From: Thalassotalea sp. HSM 43
GTDB lineage: Bacteria > Pseudomonadota > Gammaproteobacteria > Enterobacterales > Alteromonadaceae
DNA length: 64,000 bases
Assembly: GCF_004752005.1 (NCBI RefSeq)
Contig: NZ_CP038493.1
Span: forward strand, 3,496,302-3,560,301
Direction: 5' to 3'
Part shown: in pieces, positions 55,612 through 64,000 of the stretch
Position numbering within the stretch: the stretch's first letter is position 1
Layout of the letters: every line of letters starts with the position of its first letter
The notes under the pieces: generated by a model
What the model saw: only the letters and a program-made list of their open reading frames with translations
Database searches by the model: none
Told to the model about the DNA's origin: nothing
Translations under genes and position numbers: made by a program

Positions 55612-57147
55612 TCAGTTTTGTTTTATGAAATTTCGCACCGTAGGCATAATTCGTCGACTGACCGGTACTTCCATTGCATCGTGTAATTGCAAAAAGCCAG
55701 CCGCCGATGTTTTCGCTTGTTTTAAGCTTGTTGTCGTTAAACTGTGAATAAACTCAACATTCACCAAATAAGAACGATGAACCCGTAAAAACGTATTGGG
55801 AAGTGTCGACTCTAACTCTTTTAAACTGCCGGTAAATAAACGTTGCTGATGGTTTTTAAGGTTCATTTCAACGTAATCTCCCGCCGCTTTACAAAACACA
55901 ATGTGATCGCTGGTGATTATTTCGATTTTCCCTGCACTGTTAATTTTAATGCTACTTGGCTCTGTCTTTTGCTGATTTTGTTCGAGCTTAAATTGCAGCT
56001 TTGCCACTAAGGCTTGCTCTGCCTCCTTGTCTTTTTGTTCTTGGTTGAGCTTTCGCGCTTGCAGAATAAATAGAACTATCAGCACCGCAGAAATGATGTA
56101 ATAAAACAGCGCATCATGAAAGGTGGTGAGGGTTAAAACAATGGTGAATGAAAACAACACAAACAGCAGCGCATACAATGCCCATTCCTTTGATTTAGTG
56201 CGTATCGCTTGCATGGTTAACAGGGTAGCGCTGATCACACTGGGCACAAATATCGCTAAAGCGGTTTTTGGATCAAATCCTGGGATGAGCCAGACAATGA
56301 GCAAGGTGAGAAATCCACCTGTCAAAATCCACCAATATGGTTTGCTCTTTTTCAGCTTTAATACAACAAAACTTAATAAACACATCCCGAAAAGAAACGA
56401 GAGTGAGACGATGAGCAATAGCCTGACATCCTGAAAAGGGTATGGATAAGAGTATAAAGCGCGAGAAATTTCAGCAAATAGCTGTAATGATGCAAACGAC
56501 GTCATCAATAAAAAGAGCAAACTATTTGCGCGCTTTCTAGGGTTAAAGCTCGCCACTAAGAAATAAATAGCCCCTAACAGCAGCGCGCCTAAAGGCACAA
56601 TCGACACACCTAAATTACGTTGAATAAAGTAAGTCGGCGCAGAATAGATACCAAAGCCGATAAAATTCAACGGACTGTTTAAGCTTAAAAAGCCGTGATG
56701 CGATGACATTTCTATAATGATTTCATTGCTGTTTGGCTTGATTAATTTTGCCGGGACATAAAACATCGCGTCTATTTTGCCAACTTGCTCTAAGTTGGGT
56801 ATCGCATTAGGTGAACCGTTGCTGCCTATATAATGGCCATTAAAATAGACTTTGCTGGCGGCCTTGCCAGACAGATAAACACTATGAGGTTGTTTATCTT
56901 TGAGCATATCTTCGGCAACATTAACGGTGGTTTTTACCCATAACGCCTTGTTTTGAGGATCTATCTGACTGGCGTGTGCTGTTTTACATTCTGCTTCGCT
57001 AAAACTGGGCATCACACTAGACTGTGACGTTATAGGGCAAATAGTGACCGAGTCTAAATTAATAGACACTAAAGATTGTGCAAAACCGAACCCTGAATAC
57101 AGGCACAGGATGAAACAAAACTTAGAGAGTAAAATACGTGTTGTCAT
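55612..57147 (-). CDS. 7TM-DISM receptor fused to a LytTR DNA-binding domain
   Basis: A 511-residue membrane-bound transcription factor from ATG 57147. Order: signal peptide (RILLSKFCFILCLYSGFGFA), an extracytoplasmic jelly-roll-like region (about 25-165) with VYLSGKAASKVYFNGHYIG, seven hydrophobic segments (about 180-370), a coiled coil rich in Gln/Lys (about 375-400), and a LytTR domain (about 410-511) with DYVEMNLKNH and FLRVHRSYLVN. Signal passes directly from membrane to DNA without a kinase. It is divergent from a secreted hydrolase gene 166 bases away, its likely target. Confidence 0.87.
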   Translation of the reverse strand: MTTRILLSKFCFILCLYSGFGFAQSLVSINLDSVTICPITSQSSVMPSFSEAECKTAHASQIDPQNKALWVKTTVNVAEDMLKDKQPHSVYLSGKAASKVYFNGHYIGSNGSPNAIPNLEQVGKIDAMFYVPAKLIKPNSNEIIIEMSSHHGFLSLNSPLNFIGFGIYSAPTYFIQRNLGVSIVPLGALLLGAIYFLVASFNPRKRANSLLFLLMTSFASLQLFAEISRALYSYPYPFQDVRLLLIVSLSFLFGMCLLSFVVLKLKKSKPYWWILTGGFLTLLIVWLIPGFDPKTALAIFVPSVISATLLTMQAIRTKSKEWALYALLFVLFSFTIVLTLTTFHDALFYYIISAVLIVLFILQARKLNQEQKDKEAEQALVAKLQFKLEQNQQKTEPSSIKINSAGKIEIITSDHIVFCKAAGDYVEMNLKNHQQRLFTGSLKELESTLPNTFLRVHRSYLVNVEFIHSLTTTSLKQAKTSAAGFLQLHDAMEVPVSRRIMPTVRNFIKQN

Positions 57148-57313
57148 GGAAAATACTATATTAAAAATTAGGTGATCATGCGCGACCATTTACCGATTAA
57201 TTTATACCACTTAACGGAATAAAGTGGAAAAACCATGCCTTTCAACGAGTTATTAATGCATCCCTGTAACACTTAAGCAATAGTGACGACATTGAAACAA
57301 GAAGGAAGAAGTC

Positions 57314-58774
57314 ATGAATATTAAAAAAATTACACTTGGTTTGTTGTCTTTAGTAACGACATTAATGTCATTTAACAGTATGGCAAGCAATACATTCGCC
57401 AATGAAAAAGAGATTTTGTTCAAAAGTGGTGAGCAGTCAACACTCGCCTTTGAAGGTACCATTGAGGTATTAGAAAACCGTAACGACAAAAATAGTCGAA
57501 CCATACCTCTCACCTACGTAAGGTTTCCTGCCACAGGCAATAAAAAAGGCTCACCTATTGTGTATTTGTCGGGAGGGCCTGGTGGTTCTGGTATTTCAAC
57601 CGCACAATACCCAAACTTTCGATTCCCACTGTTTATGGCGTTAAGAGAATTTGGCGATGTAATCGCCTTAGATCAACGTGGCACAGGCAAGTCGAGTATC
57701 GTTCCTAGATGTGAATCGACGCAAACCTTAGCGCTGAACGAAGGTTTGTCGGATGCGCAAGTAACCAAAGTTTACCGCGCTGCGGCAAAAGAATGCGTAG
57801 ATTATTGGCGCACACAAGGCGCCGATGTACTTGGCTATACCACAGTGCAAAGTGCCCACGACTTAAATGATCTGAGAAAACACCTACAGGCTGAAAAACT
57901 TACCTTATGGGGTATTTCTTACGGTACTCATCTGGCATTGGTCAGTTTAAAGGTGATGGAAAATCATATCGACAAAATGGTGCTTGCCAGTGCGGAAGGG
58001 CTTAATCAAACCGTTAAATTACCAGCTCGTACCGATGCCTATTTTAAACGTTTGCAACACGCAATAGATCAGCAACCTAAAGCCAAAGCCGCATATCCCG
58101 ATGTGATTGCTTTAGCCAAGCGTGTAAACAACAAATTGCAAGATAAGCCGATAACATTAACCGTTCCACAAAAAGATGGTAAGTCGGTTGAGTTCTTATT
58201 TCAAAAGCGTCATATGCAAGGGATAGCATCTGCAACGATTTCTGACCCACATCGTTATGTGGCTATGCTATTAAGCATATATTCAGAGATTGATAATGGC
58301 ACCACGGCCATGTTGCCGAGTATTATTGAACGTGCAGGCTTGCTGAACGATAAAGTAAGCTTTGACATCATGTCGTTTGCAATGGATGTCGCCTCGGGTG
58401 TTACCGATGAGCGGTTAACCTTAATTGAGCAACAAGCGCCAGATTCAGTGGTCGGTAAAATGTTAAATTTCCCAATGCCACAGCTAAACAAAGTGATTCC
58501 TGGGTTAGATTTAGGTGATGATTTTCGTGCTAAGCCAAAAAGTGATGTCGCAACGTTACTGTTATCTGGAACGTTAGACGGAAGAACCTATATGCAATCG
58601 CAATATGAAGCCACGGCAGGTTTAACAAACGTGACAAAAGTAACCGTAAAAAATGCAGGTCATAACTTATTTATGTTATCACCTAAAGTGACTGACACCA
58701 TTAAAGCCTTTTTAGCCGACAAACCTATAGAAGACAAAGAAATCGAGTTTGTGTTACCGCCTTTTGTCGAGTGA
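57314..58774 (+). CDS. Secreted alpha/beta hydrolase, proline iminopeptidase-like with TAP-type C-terminus
   Basis: A 486-residue exported hydrolase. Signal peptide about 1-25 (LGLLSLVTTLMSFNSMA). The oxyanion segment is YLSGGPGGSG, followed by ALDQRGTGKS; the nucleophile elbow is WGISYGTHLAL. The catalytic Asp is probably in LSGTLDGRT and the His in NAGHNLFM, both in the C-terminal TAP-like part. A helical cap lies between about 215 and 400. Substrate unknown, probably peptides with N-terminal Pro or hydrophobic residues. Divergent from the 7TM-LytTR regulator. Confidence 0.85.
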   Translation: MNIKKITLGLLSLVTTLMSFNSMASNTFANEKEILFKSGEQSTLAFEGTIEVLENRNDKNSRTIPLTYVRFPATGNKKGSPIVYLSGGPGGSGISTAQYPNFRFPLFMALREFGDVIALDQRGTGKSSIVPRCESTQTLALNEGLSDAQVTKVYRAAAKECVDYWRTQGADVLGYTTVQSAHDLNDLRKHLQAEKLTLWGISYGTHLALVSLKVMENHIDKMVLASAEGLNQTVKLPARTDAYFKRLQHAIDQQPKAKAAYPDVIALAKRVNNKLQDKPITLTVPQKDGKSVEFLFQKRHMQGIASATISDPHRYVAMLLSIYSEIDNGTTAMLPSIIERAGLLNDKVSFDIMSFAMDVASGVTDERLTLIEQQAPDSVVGKMLNFPMPQLNKVIPGLDLGDDFRAKPKSDVATLLLSGTLDGRTYMQSQYEATAGLTNVTKVTVKNAGHNLFMLSPKVTDTIKAFLADKPIEDKEIEFVLPPFVE

Positions 58775-58928
58775 TGAGTAGAGTCTTTGTAAACATAAAG
58801 CGAGCTTATGTCACCGTTGGCATGGGCTCGTTGCAGACTAACGTTACTCAGGTGTATTAGTTCAGTCATAGCTTTAAGCTCACTTAGGTCTTCAATAATA
58901 CGCAGCATACGCATACCGGCATTAAATT

Positions 58929-58967
58929 TATAAAAGCACTACTATAAAAGCACTACTATAAACGCAC
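58929..58967. repeat. 14-bp tandem repeat, two full copies and a partial third
   Basis: TATAAAAGCACTAC occurs twice head to tail (58929-58942, 58943-58956), then TATAAACGCAC begins a third, altered copy. It lies in the gene-free stretch after the hydrolase. Confidence 0.85.
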
Positions 58968-59033
58968 GATATTTATAAACGCATTAAGTTTTGCCTCTCA
59001 CGTTGTGCATACATCGTGACTTTACAGCTCTTT

Positions 59034-59292
59034 GAAATCTTCTCTCTGAAATCTTCTCTCTGAAATCTTCTCTCTGAAATCTTCTCTCTGAAATCTTCTC
59101 TCTGAAATCTTCTCTCTGAAATCTTCTCTCTGAAATCTTCTCTTTGAAATCTTCTCTCTGAAATCTTCTCTTTGAAATCTTCTCTTTGAAATCTTCTCTT
59201 TGAAATCTTCTCTTTGAAATCTTCTCTTTGAAATCTTCTCTTTGAAATCTTCTCTTTGAAATCTTCTCTTTGAAATCTTCTCTTTAAAATCT
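59034..59292. repeat. 14-bp tandem repeat, about 18.5 copies
   Basis: The unit GAAATCTTCTCTCT repeats with a 14-bp period from 59034; 19 copies of its GAAATCT core are counted, the last changed to AAAATCT. Early units carry TCTCTC, later ones mostly TCTCTT, so there are two unit types in blocks. It has no spacers and is not a CRISPR. The minus-strand open frame through it is a product of the repeat. Confidence 0.92.
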
Positions 59293-59792
59293 GAGAACAT
59301 GCAATTTATGTTGTTTTGGAAATAAACAACTTAACTGAAGCGCTTTTATAAAAAACTTGATTAAGCTCTAATGAGGTCTTAATCAAGTGCTAAATTGAGC
59401 GTCATTTGCGACATTTATAGATTAATAAGTTCTAACAAATATTTTTTAATAACTTTTATAAAACCTCGCTTCTCACCGCGAATTTCCTCGCGCTTCGTGT
59501 CAATTTAATGGCATTAACATTACTAGCCTTCACCAGGAATTGGTCTGACCAAAAATAAATCCAGTTAGTAATCACTTCAGCAGAAAACCCCTTGTTATCT
59601 GGTTGTTTTTTAAACTAATAGCCCTAATTTCACATTTTTCGTCTTGTAAATGGCCATTAAAGCCAATATTTGATCTTTGGTCTGACATGTTGCAGTATCC
59701 AATTCGAAGCCGAAGGTTAACAATTTGGTCACAACTTGAAACCAAAGATTAACAAATTGGTCGTACAAAAATAATAAATATAAAAAGGTCAA
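59293..59792 (+). promoter_or_regulatory. Upstream region of the alginate lyase gene with repeated TTGGTC motifs
   Basis: A 500-bp region without a gene. It holds a palindrome TTGGTCTGACCAA at 59540-59552, a half match TTGGTCTGACAT at 59677-59688, and two direct copies GGTTAACAATTTGGTC (59715-59730) and GATTAACAAATTGGTC (59747-59762), 32 bp apart. TTGGTC-N-GACCAA is the form of operators used by FadR-subfamily GntR repressors, so substrate-controlled repression of the lyase is likely. RBS AAGG precedes ATG 59793. Confidence 0.6.
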
Positions 59793-61586
59793 ATGATGCA
59801 AAACAATAACAAAAGCTATTTAACCAGCTTGGTTCTGGGGAGCCTCGCCTTCACTGCAGTGGGCTTTGCGGCGCCTGCGAGTGCCGTCAATATAGAAAAT
59901 CCAGGTTTTGAGAGTAATTGGGATGGTTGGTCCGATACCGATCCGTCTGCCATATCGTCAGATTCTTACTCAGGTAACCGAGCGGCGAAAATTACCGGCA
60001 GCTCTGGGGCTTTCGAACAATCTGTGAATGTTCTCGCAAATACCGATTATCAGCTTCAGGCTTTTATCAAGGGATCAGGTAAGATTGGCGCACGCGTCAA
60101 TGGCACCACGTATTCAAACAGTACCAGTAGCAGTGATTTTGAAGCCGTTACGGTAACCTTTAATTCAGGCTCTGCGACACAAATCACATTATTTGGTGAG
60201 TATGGCTCGGGAGAAGGACGATTCGATGATTTTAGTCTAACCGAATCCAGTGAACCAACAGATCCTGGCGAAACCACACCACCAACCGGCGGCGAATGCG
60301 AGGCAAGTGGCGAATTAACTATCTCATCTGCCTTTGATGATGGTAGCAATGATGGTCACGGCCCGAGTAATACCATTGATGATGATTTAAGTAACACATC
60401 TCGCTGGTCGTCTAATGGTTCTGGTAAGCAGATTACATTCGACCTAGGCGCTGAAGCCACCGTTAATGGCGCTCAAATCGTCTGGTTTAAGGGCAATACC
60501 CGTGTTTCTTATTTCGATGTCGACACATCACTCGATAACAGTAACTGGGATGCTGCTGTGGTAAGTGCACAATCGTCTGGTAGCAGCAGTAGTTATGAAA
60601 CCGTCGATGGTTTTAGTGCCCAGGCCAGATATATCCGTATTACCGGTTATGGCAACTCGTCAAACACCTGGAACAGTATCATTGAAGCCAAAGTGCTAGG
60701 CTGTAATCAGGAAGACGGCGGTACTAACCCACCGGTAGAACCACCTGTAGAGCCGCCGGCAACTGGCATTGAATTAAACGATTGGACATTAGGTGTCCCT
60801 GTTGATAACAACGGTGATGGCAAATCCGATACCATAAGTGAAAATGAACTAGTTGCTGGCTATCAGCACAGTGAATGGTTCTATTATGCCGCGGACGGTG
60901 GCTTAGTATTTAAAGCCCCGATTGATGCGCCTAAAACATCGACGAACACCAGTTACACTCGTTCAGAATTACGAGAAATGCTGCGTCGCGGTGACGAGAG
61001 TATCTCTACCCAAGGGATAAATAAAAACAACTGGGTTTTCTCTACCTACTCTGCTGAGGACCGCTCAAATGCCGGTGGTATTGATGGTGAGCTAGTCGCT
61101 ACGTTGAAAGTTGATCATGTTACCACCAGTGGTGACAGTGGCCAGGTAGGCCGTGTGATTATCGGTCAGATCCATGCGCGCAATGACGAGCCAGCGAAAC
61201 TATATTATCGTAAATTACCGGGTAACAGCTTAGGTTCAATCTATTTGGCCCATGAGCCCAACGGTGGTAATGATGATAAATACGACATGATAGGCAGCAA
61301 TTCAAGCTCGGCATCAAACCCAAGTGATGGTATCGCTCTGGGCGAAGTCTTTAGCTATTCCATCAAGGTCGTGGGTCACGACTTGACGGTCACCATTATG
61401 CGTGAAGGTAAAGCGGATGTTGAACAAAAAGTTGATATGAGCAATAGCGGATATCACAACGGTAGTGACGAGTATAATTACTTCAAAGCAGGTGTTTATA
61501 ATCAGAATAATACCGGTGATGCTGACGATTATGTTCAGGCGACCTTTTATAGCATCGTCAATACTCATGATGGCTATAACCCATAA
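59793..61586 (+). CDS. Secreted alginate lyase, PL7 with two carbohydrate-binding domains
   Basis: A 597-residue exported polysaccharide lyase. Signal peptide 1 to about 31. Domains: a CBM4/9- or CBM16-like jelly roll (about 33-150), a Thr/Pro linker, an F5/8-type C (CBM32-like) domain (about 167-304), a second Pro/Glu linker (about 305-325), and the PL7 catalytic domain (about 326-597). The three PL7 motifs are intact: RSELR at 390-394, QIH at 459-461 and YFKAGVYNQ at 563-571. QIH with Ile is usual for enzymes taking polyguluronate or mixed blocks. It stands alone, with no other alginate genes in the window. Confidence 0.93.
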   Translation: MMQNNNKSYLTSLVLGSLAFTAVGFAAPASAVNIENPGFESNWDGWSDTDPSAISSDSYSGNRAAKITGSSGAFEQSVNVLANTDYQLQAFIKGSGKIGARVNGTTYSNSTSSSDFEAVTVTFNSGSATQITLFGEYGSGEGRFDDFSLTESSEPTDPGETTPPTGGECEASGELTISSAFDDGSNDGHGPSNTIDDDLSNTSRWSSNGSGKQITFDLGAEATVNGAQIVWFKGNTRVSYFDVDTSLDNSNWDAAVVSAQSSGSSSSYETVDGFSAQARYIRITGYGNSSNTWNSIIEAKVLGCNQEDGGTNPPVEPPVEPPATGIELNDWTLGVPVDNNGDGKSDTISENELVAGYQHSEWFYYAADGGLVFKAPIDAPKTSTNTSYTRSELREMLRRGDESISTQGINKNNWVFSTYSAEDRSNAGGIDGELVATLKVDHVTTSGDSGQVGRVIIGQIHARNDEPAKLYYRKLPGNSLGSIYLAHEPNGGNDDKYDMIGSNSSSASNPSDGIALGEVFSYSIKVVGHDLTVTIMREGKADVEQKVDMSNSGYHNGSDEYNYFKAGVYNQNNTGDADDYVQATFYSIVNTHDGYNP

Positions 61587-61621
61587 AAATTGAGTTCTTT
61601 CATCAATTTATATGACTAAAT

Positions 61622-61653
61622 TAAGAATTGGGCTGCGATTTAGCCCAATTCTT
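61622..61653 (+). terminator. Terminator of the alginate lyase gene
   Basis: AAGAATTGGGCT and AGCCCAATTCTT form a 12-bp perfect stem around GCGATTT. The T-run is short (TTT). Confidence 0.82.
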
Positions 61654-61876
61654 TGTCCCACCAATATTCACTCGAGAATATTACAGTCCCCGTTGTGAGC
61701 ATGTGTTGAAACCGTGCAACAGCACGTCAAAACAGATTCTTCAATTTTCTTGTTAGCTTCTTAAAAAAATGCACTTTCTAAATTAAATATATGGTGTTTA
61801 TACGTTTGAATAAGTTATGTTTAGGACAGCTTTACGAATTTTTATCGAATTAAAATCAATAAGAGATAAACCTACC

Positions 61877-63955
61877 ATGAATAAAAAGCATTTAACCAAA
61901 TCATCGTTAACGCTGTTAATTAGTACGTTATTTGCCAGCCATGCAGCTTTTGCCGATGAGCCGACAAGTAATACGTTATCTTTGAAAGACGTATTTAATC
62001 TTGAATATGCTGCTAATCCTGTTGTGACGCCCGATGGTAAACACGTAGTTTACGAGCGCCGAAGCATGGATATTATGACGGATTCAATGCGACGCAACCT
62101 GTGGTCAGTCGCATTAGATGGTAGCACTCATCTACCGATTCTTTCTGACAGTAAAAATCACTTTAACCCTGTATTTTCACCTGACGGCGCTAAGATGGCT
62201 TACCTGTCAAGTAAAGAGGGTAAAGTACAAATCTATTTGAAAGATTTAGCATCAAACAACACCGCTCGCGTAACAGACGTTGCAATGAGCCCTAGCAGTA
62301 TGAGTTTTTCACCTGACGGTAAATATTTGGCTTTTGCTATGTTTACACCAACGAAAGCCAAACCTTTATTTAGTTTAGGTTTTAAGCCAAAAGATGCTAA
62401 GTGGGCGGAAAACCCTCAGTATATTGATCAAACTAATTTTCAACGAGATGGCATGGGCATGAGACGCCCAGGCAACATGCAAGTGTATGTTGTACCGACT
62501 ATTGGTGGCACGCCAAGACAAATTACCACCGGTGAACACGATCACGCAGGTTCAATAGCATGGTCTAAAAACGGCCAACAGTTAATTATCTCTGCCAACA
62601 CAAAAGATGACGCAGAGTTCGATATGCTAAATAGCGATCTATTTAGCATTGATGTAAACACGTCAAAAGTAACGAGATTAACGGATATGAGTGGCCCAGA
62701 ATACAGCCCTCAATTGAGTCCTAATGGTAACAAAATAGCCTTTGTTGGTAATGAAGACAATGGCAAGTCAAATCAGCTAAGCCAATTATACGTAATGGAT
62801 GTTGATGGCTCTAGTATTGAAAATTTAACGACGAAACTAGACCGCTCTGTTGGTGATATTAAATGGGCAGATAACGGTAAAGGCTTATATTTCAGTTATG
62901 ATGATATGGGTAAGAAAAATGTCGCCTACGTAAACTTATCAGGTAAGATTTCAAAGAAAACAAGTAACTTAGGTGGCACGACTTTAGGTAGACCATATAC
63001 CTCAGGCAATTACGATGTAACCGACAATGGCAGCATTGTTTACACCTCTTCAACGGGTATTCGTCCAGCTGATCTTGCGATAGTAAATAAGAAGGGCAAA
63101 GCCAAACAACTTACTGATTTAAATGGTGATGTATTTGATCACAAAACAGTGAACAAACCAGAATTAGTGGAGTTAAAAAGCAGTGTAGATAGTCGAGATT
63201 TACAAGCTTGGATAGTAACACCACCAAATTTTGACCCTAAGAAAAAATACCCATTAATTTTAGAAATACATGGCGGCCCACACACCGCGTATGGCCCAGG
63301 TTACTCAACCGAAGTGCAACTAATGGCAGCGGCTGGTTATGTGGTTTTATACGGCAACCCTCGTGGCTCTACCTCTCAAGGTGAAGAGTTCGCTAATTTG
63401 ATCGATAAAAATTACCCATCACAAGATTATAATGATCTGATGGATATGGTTGATGCGGCAATTGCCAAAGGCTATGTCGATGAGTCGAACCTGTTTGTAA
63501 CCGGTGGCTCCGGCGGTGGTACGTTAACGTCTTGGATTATCGGTAACACCGATCGTTTTAAAGCATCTGTTGTGGCAAAACCCGTCATCAACTGGACCAG
63601 CATGATCGGTACATCTGATATCTATGCCTTTATGAGCAAATATTGGTTTACAGACTTACCTTGGAACGATTACGAGCAATATTGGAATCGTTCGCCGTTA
63701 TCATTAGTTGGCAATGTCAAAACGCCAACCATGGTACTAACCGGTGAATTAGATGTACGTACGCCTATGTCTGAAAGCGAACAATACTACGGTGCATTGC
63801 GCTTACAAGGTGTCGAAAGCTCACTGGTTCGTATTCAAGGCGCCTATCATGGAATTGCCGCTAAGCCTTCTAATCTAGCACGCAAAATCGGCTATATCTT
63901 AGCTTGGTTTGATAAGTACAAAGACGACAGTGATACTGAAAAGAAAGGCGATTAG
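61877..63955 (+). CDS. S9-family prolyl oligopeptidase-like serine peptidase
   Basis: A 692-residue exported peptidase from ATG 61877. The signal peptide ends after ASHAAFA (about residue 27). An N-terminal beta propeller (about 35-430) has repeated FSPDG, MSFSPDGKYLAF and LSPNGNKIAFVG units of the WD40-like/PD40 type. The C-terminal catalytic domain (about 440-692) has the triad Ser545 (GGSGGG), Asp626 (LTGELDVRTP) and His658 (GAYHGI). Closest in type to acylaminoacyl-peptidase/dipeptidyl-peptidase S9C. An upstream frame start at 61817 adds 20 residues ahead of the signal peptide and is not used. Confidence 0.93.
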   Translation: MNKKHLTKSSLTLLISTLFASHAAFADEPTSNTLSLKDVFNLEYAANPVVTPDGKHVVYERRSMDIMTDSMRRNLWSVALDGSTHLPILSDSKNHFNPVFSPDGAKMAYLSSKEGKVQIYLKDLASNNTARVTDVAMSPSSMSFSPDGKYLAFAMFTPTKAKPLFSLGFKPKDAKWAENPQYIDQTNFQRDGMGMRRPGNMQVYVVPTIGGTPRQITTGEHDHAGSIAWSKNGQQLIISANTKDDAEFDMLNSDLFSIDVNTSKVTRLTDMSGPEYSPQLSPNGNKIAFVGNEDNGKSNQLSQLYVMDVDGSSIENLTTKLDRSVGDIKWADNGKGLYFSYDDMGKKNVAYVNLSGKISKKTSNLGGTTLGRPYTSGNYDVTDNGSIVYTSSTGIRPADLAIVNKKGKAKQLTDLNGDVFDHKTVNKPELVELKSSVDSRDLQAWIVTPPNFDPKKKYPLILEIHGGPHTAYGPGYSTEVQLMAAAGYVVLYGNPRGSTSQGEEFANLIDKNYPSQDYNDLMDMVDAAIAKGYVDESNLFVTGGSGGGTLTSWIIGNTDRFKASVVAKPVINWTSMIGTSDIYAFMSKYWFTDLPWNDYEQYWNRSPLSLVGNVKTPTMVLTGELDVRTPMSESEQYYGALRLQGVESSLVRIQGAYHGIAAKPSNLARKIGYILAWFDKYKDDSDTEKKGD

Positions 63956-64000
63956 ATATTAGTTTTTCTTAAAAAATAAAGCCCTAATTACTGGTTTAGT
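63956..64000. other. End of window
   Basis: The last 45 bases follow the S9 peptidase stop and hold nothing recognisable. Confidence 0.5.

Noticed and set aside
58660-58914. 84-codon minus-strand frame at the end of the secreted hydrolase gene
   Set aside because: More than a third is antisense to the hydrolase gene. The first 45 residues look protein-like and could be a relic, but I recognise no family and see no ribosome binding site.
59034-59292. Possible CRISPR array
   Set aside because: The copies are contiguous with no spacers and no cas genes are near.
59022-59300. 92-codon minus-strand frame with a repeating Lys/Arg/Phe/Glu pattern
   Set aside because: The protein repeat simply reflects the 14-bp DNA repeat (three units per 42 bases); there is no ribosome binding site.

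Overview
The window reads as the chromosome of a marine gammaproteobacterium of the order Alteromonadales, probably the Colwelliaceae (Thalassotalea or Colwellia type). The basis is the moderate AT bias, the protein similarity I recognise, a secreted PL7 alginate lyase, and gene pairs such as metG/apbC, ppk-ppx and alaA-yfbR. This placement is inference from content; no marker gene was aligned.

Layout. 1-6100: tail of an unidentified gene, a branched-chain 2-oxoacid dehydrogenase operon (bkdA1-bkdA2-bkdB, no E3), a secreted alpha/beta hydrolase and an L,D-transpeptidase. 6100-11700: housekeeping genes metG, apbC, dcd and a YvcK/CofD-like gene. 11985-12979: a strong stable-RNA promoter, tRNA-Ala(GGC), four identical tRNA-Glu(UUC) genes and a terminator, with a 204-bp duplication inside. 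13158-17484: an amino-acid antiporter, a TetR regulator divergent from an AhpD-like gene with three matching operators, and two small unknown genes. 17530-21290: ppx and ppk behind a Pho box. 21420-28665: small unknown genes, then ilvIH with an Ile/Leu/Val-rich leader peptide and attenuator, astB and ltaE.

28830-36522 is a vitamin B12 region on the minus strand: btuD-btuC-cobQ-cobO-btuF behind one cobalamin riboswitch, then btuB behind a second. Uptake across both membranes, adenosylation (CobO) and amidation (CobQ) are encoded here; nucleotide-loop assembly genes are not in the window. alaA-yfbR and three small genes (an LRAT-like thiol protein and two membrane proteins) follow.

40044-42865 is the main accessory region. 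It is a run of integron-type gene cassettes without an integrase in the window (a CALIN). Two attC-like sites fold as imperfect inverted repeats, and the 5' ends of two cassettes are exactly complementary to their own attC R'' boxes. The middle cassette carries two overlapping genes, a soluble protein and a protein with about four membrane segments, whose layout recalls the RexA-RexB phage-exclusion pair.

43157-57147, mostly minus strand: proS, trhO, trmO, rcsF, a hybrid histidine kinase with an Asp/Thr repeat linker, a DUF885 lipoprotein, an M28 peptidase, yaeQ, gloA, a 3' remnant of nth (endonuclease III) and a 7TM-LytTR regulator. 57314-64000, plus strand: a secreted alpha/beta hydrolase, a 1-kb gene-free stretch with two 14-bp-period tandem repeats and GntR-like operator motifs, a three-domain alginate lyase and an S9 peptidase.
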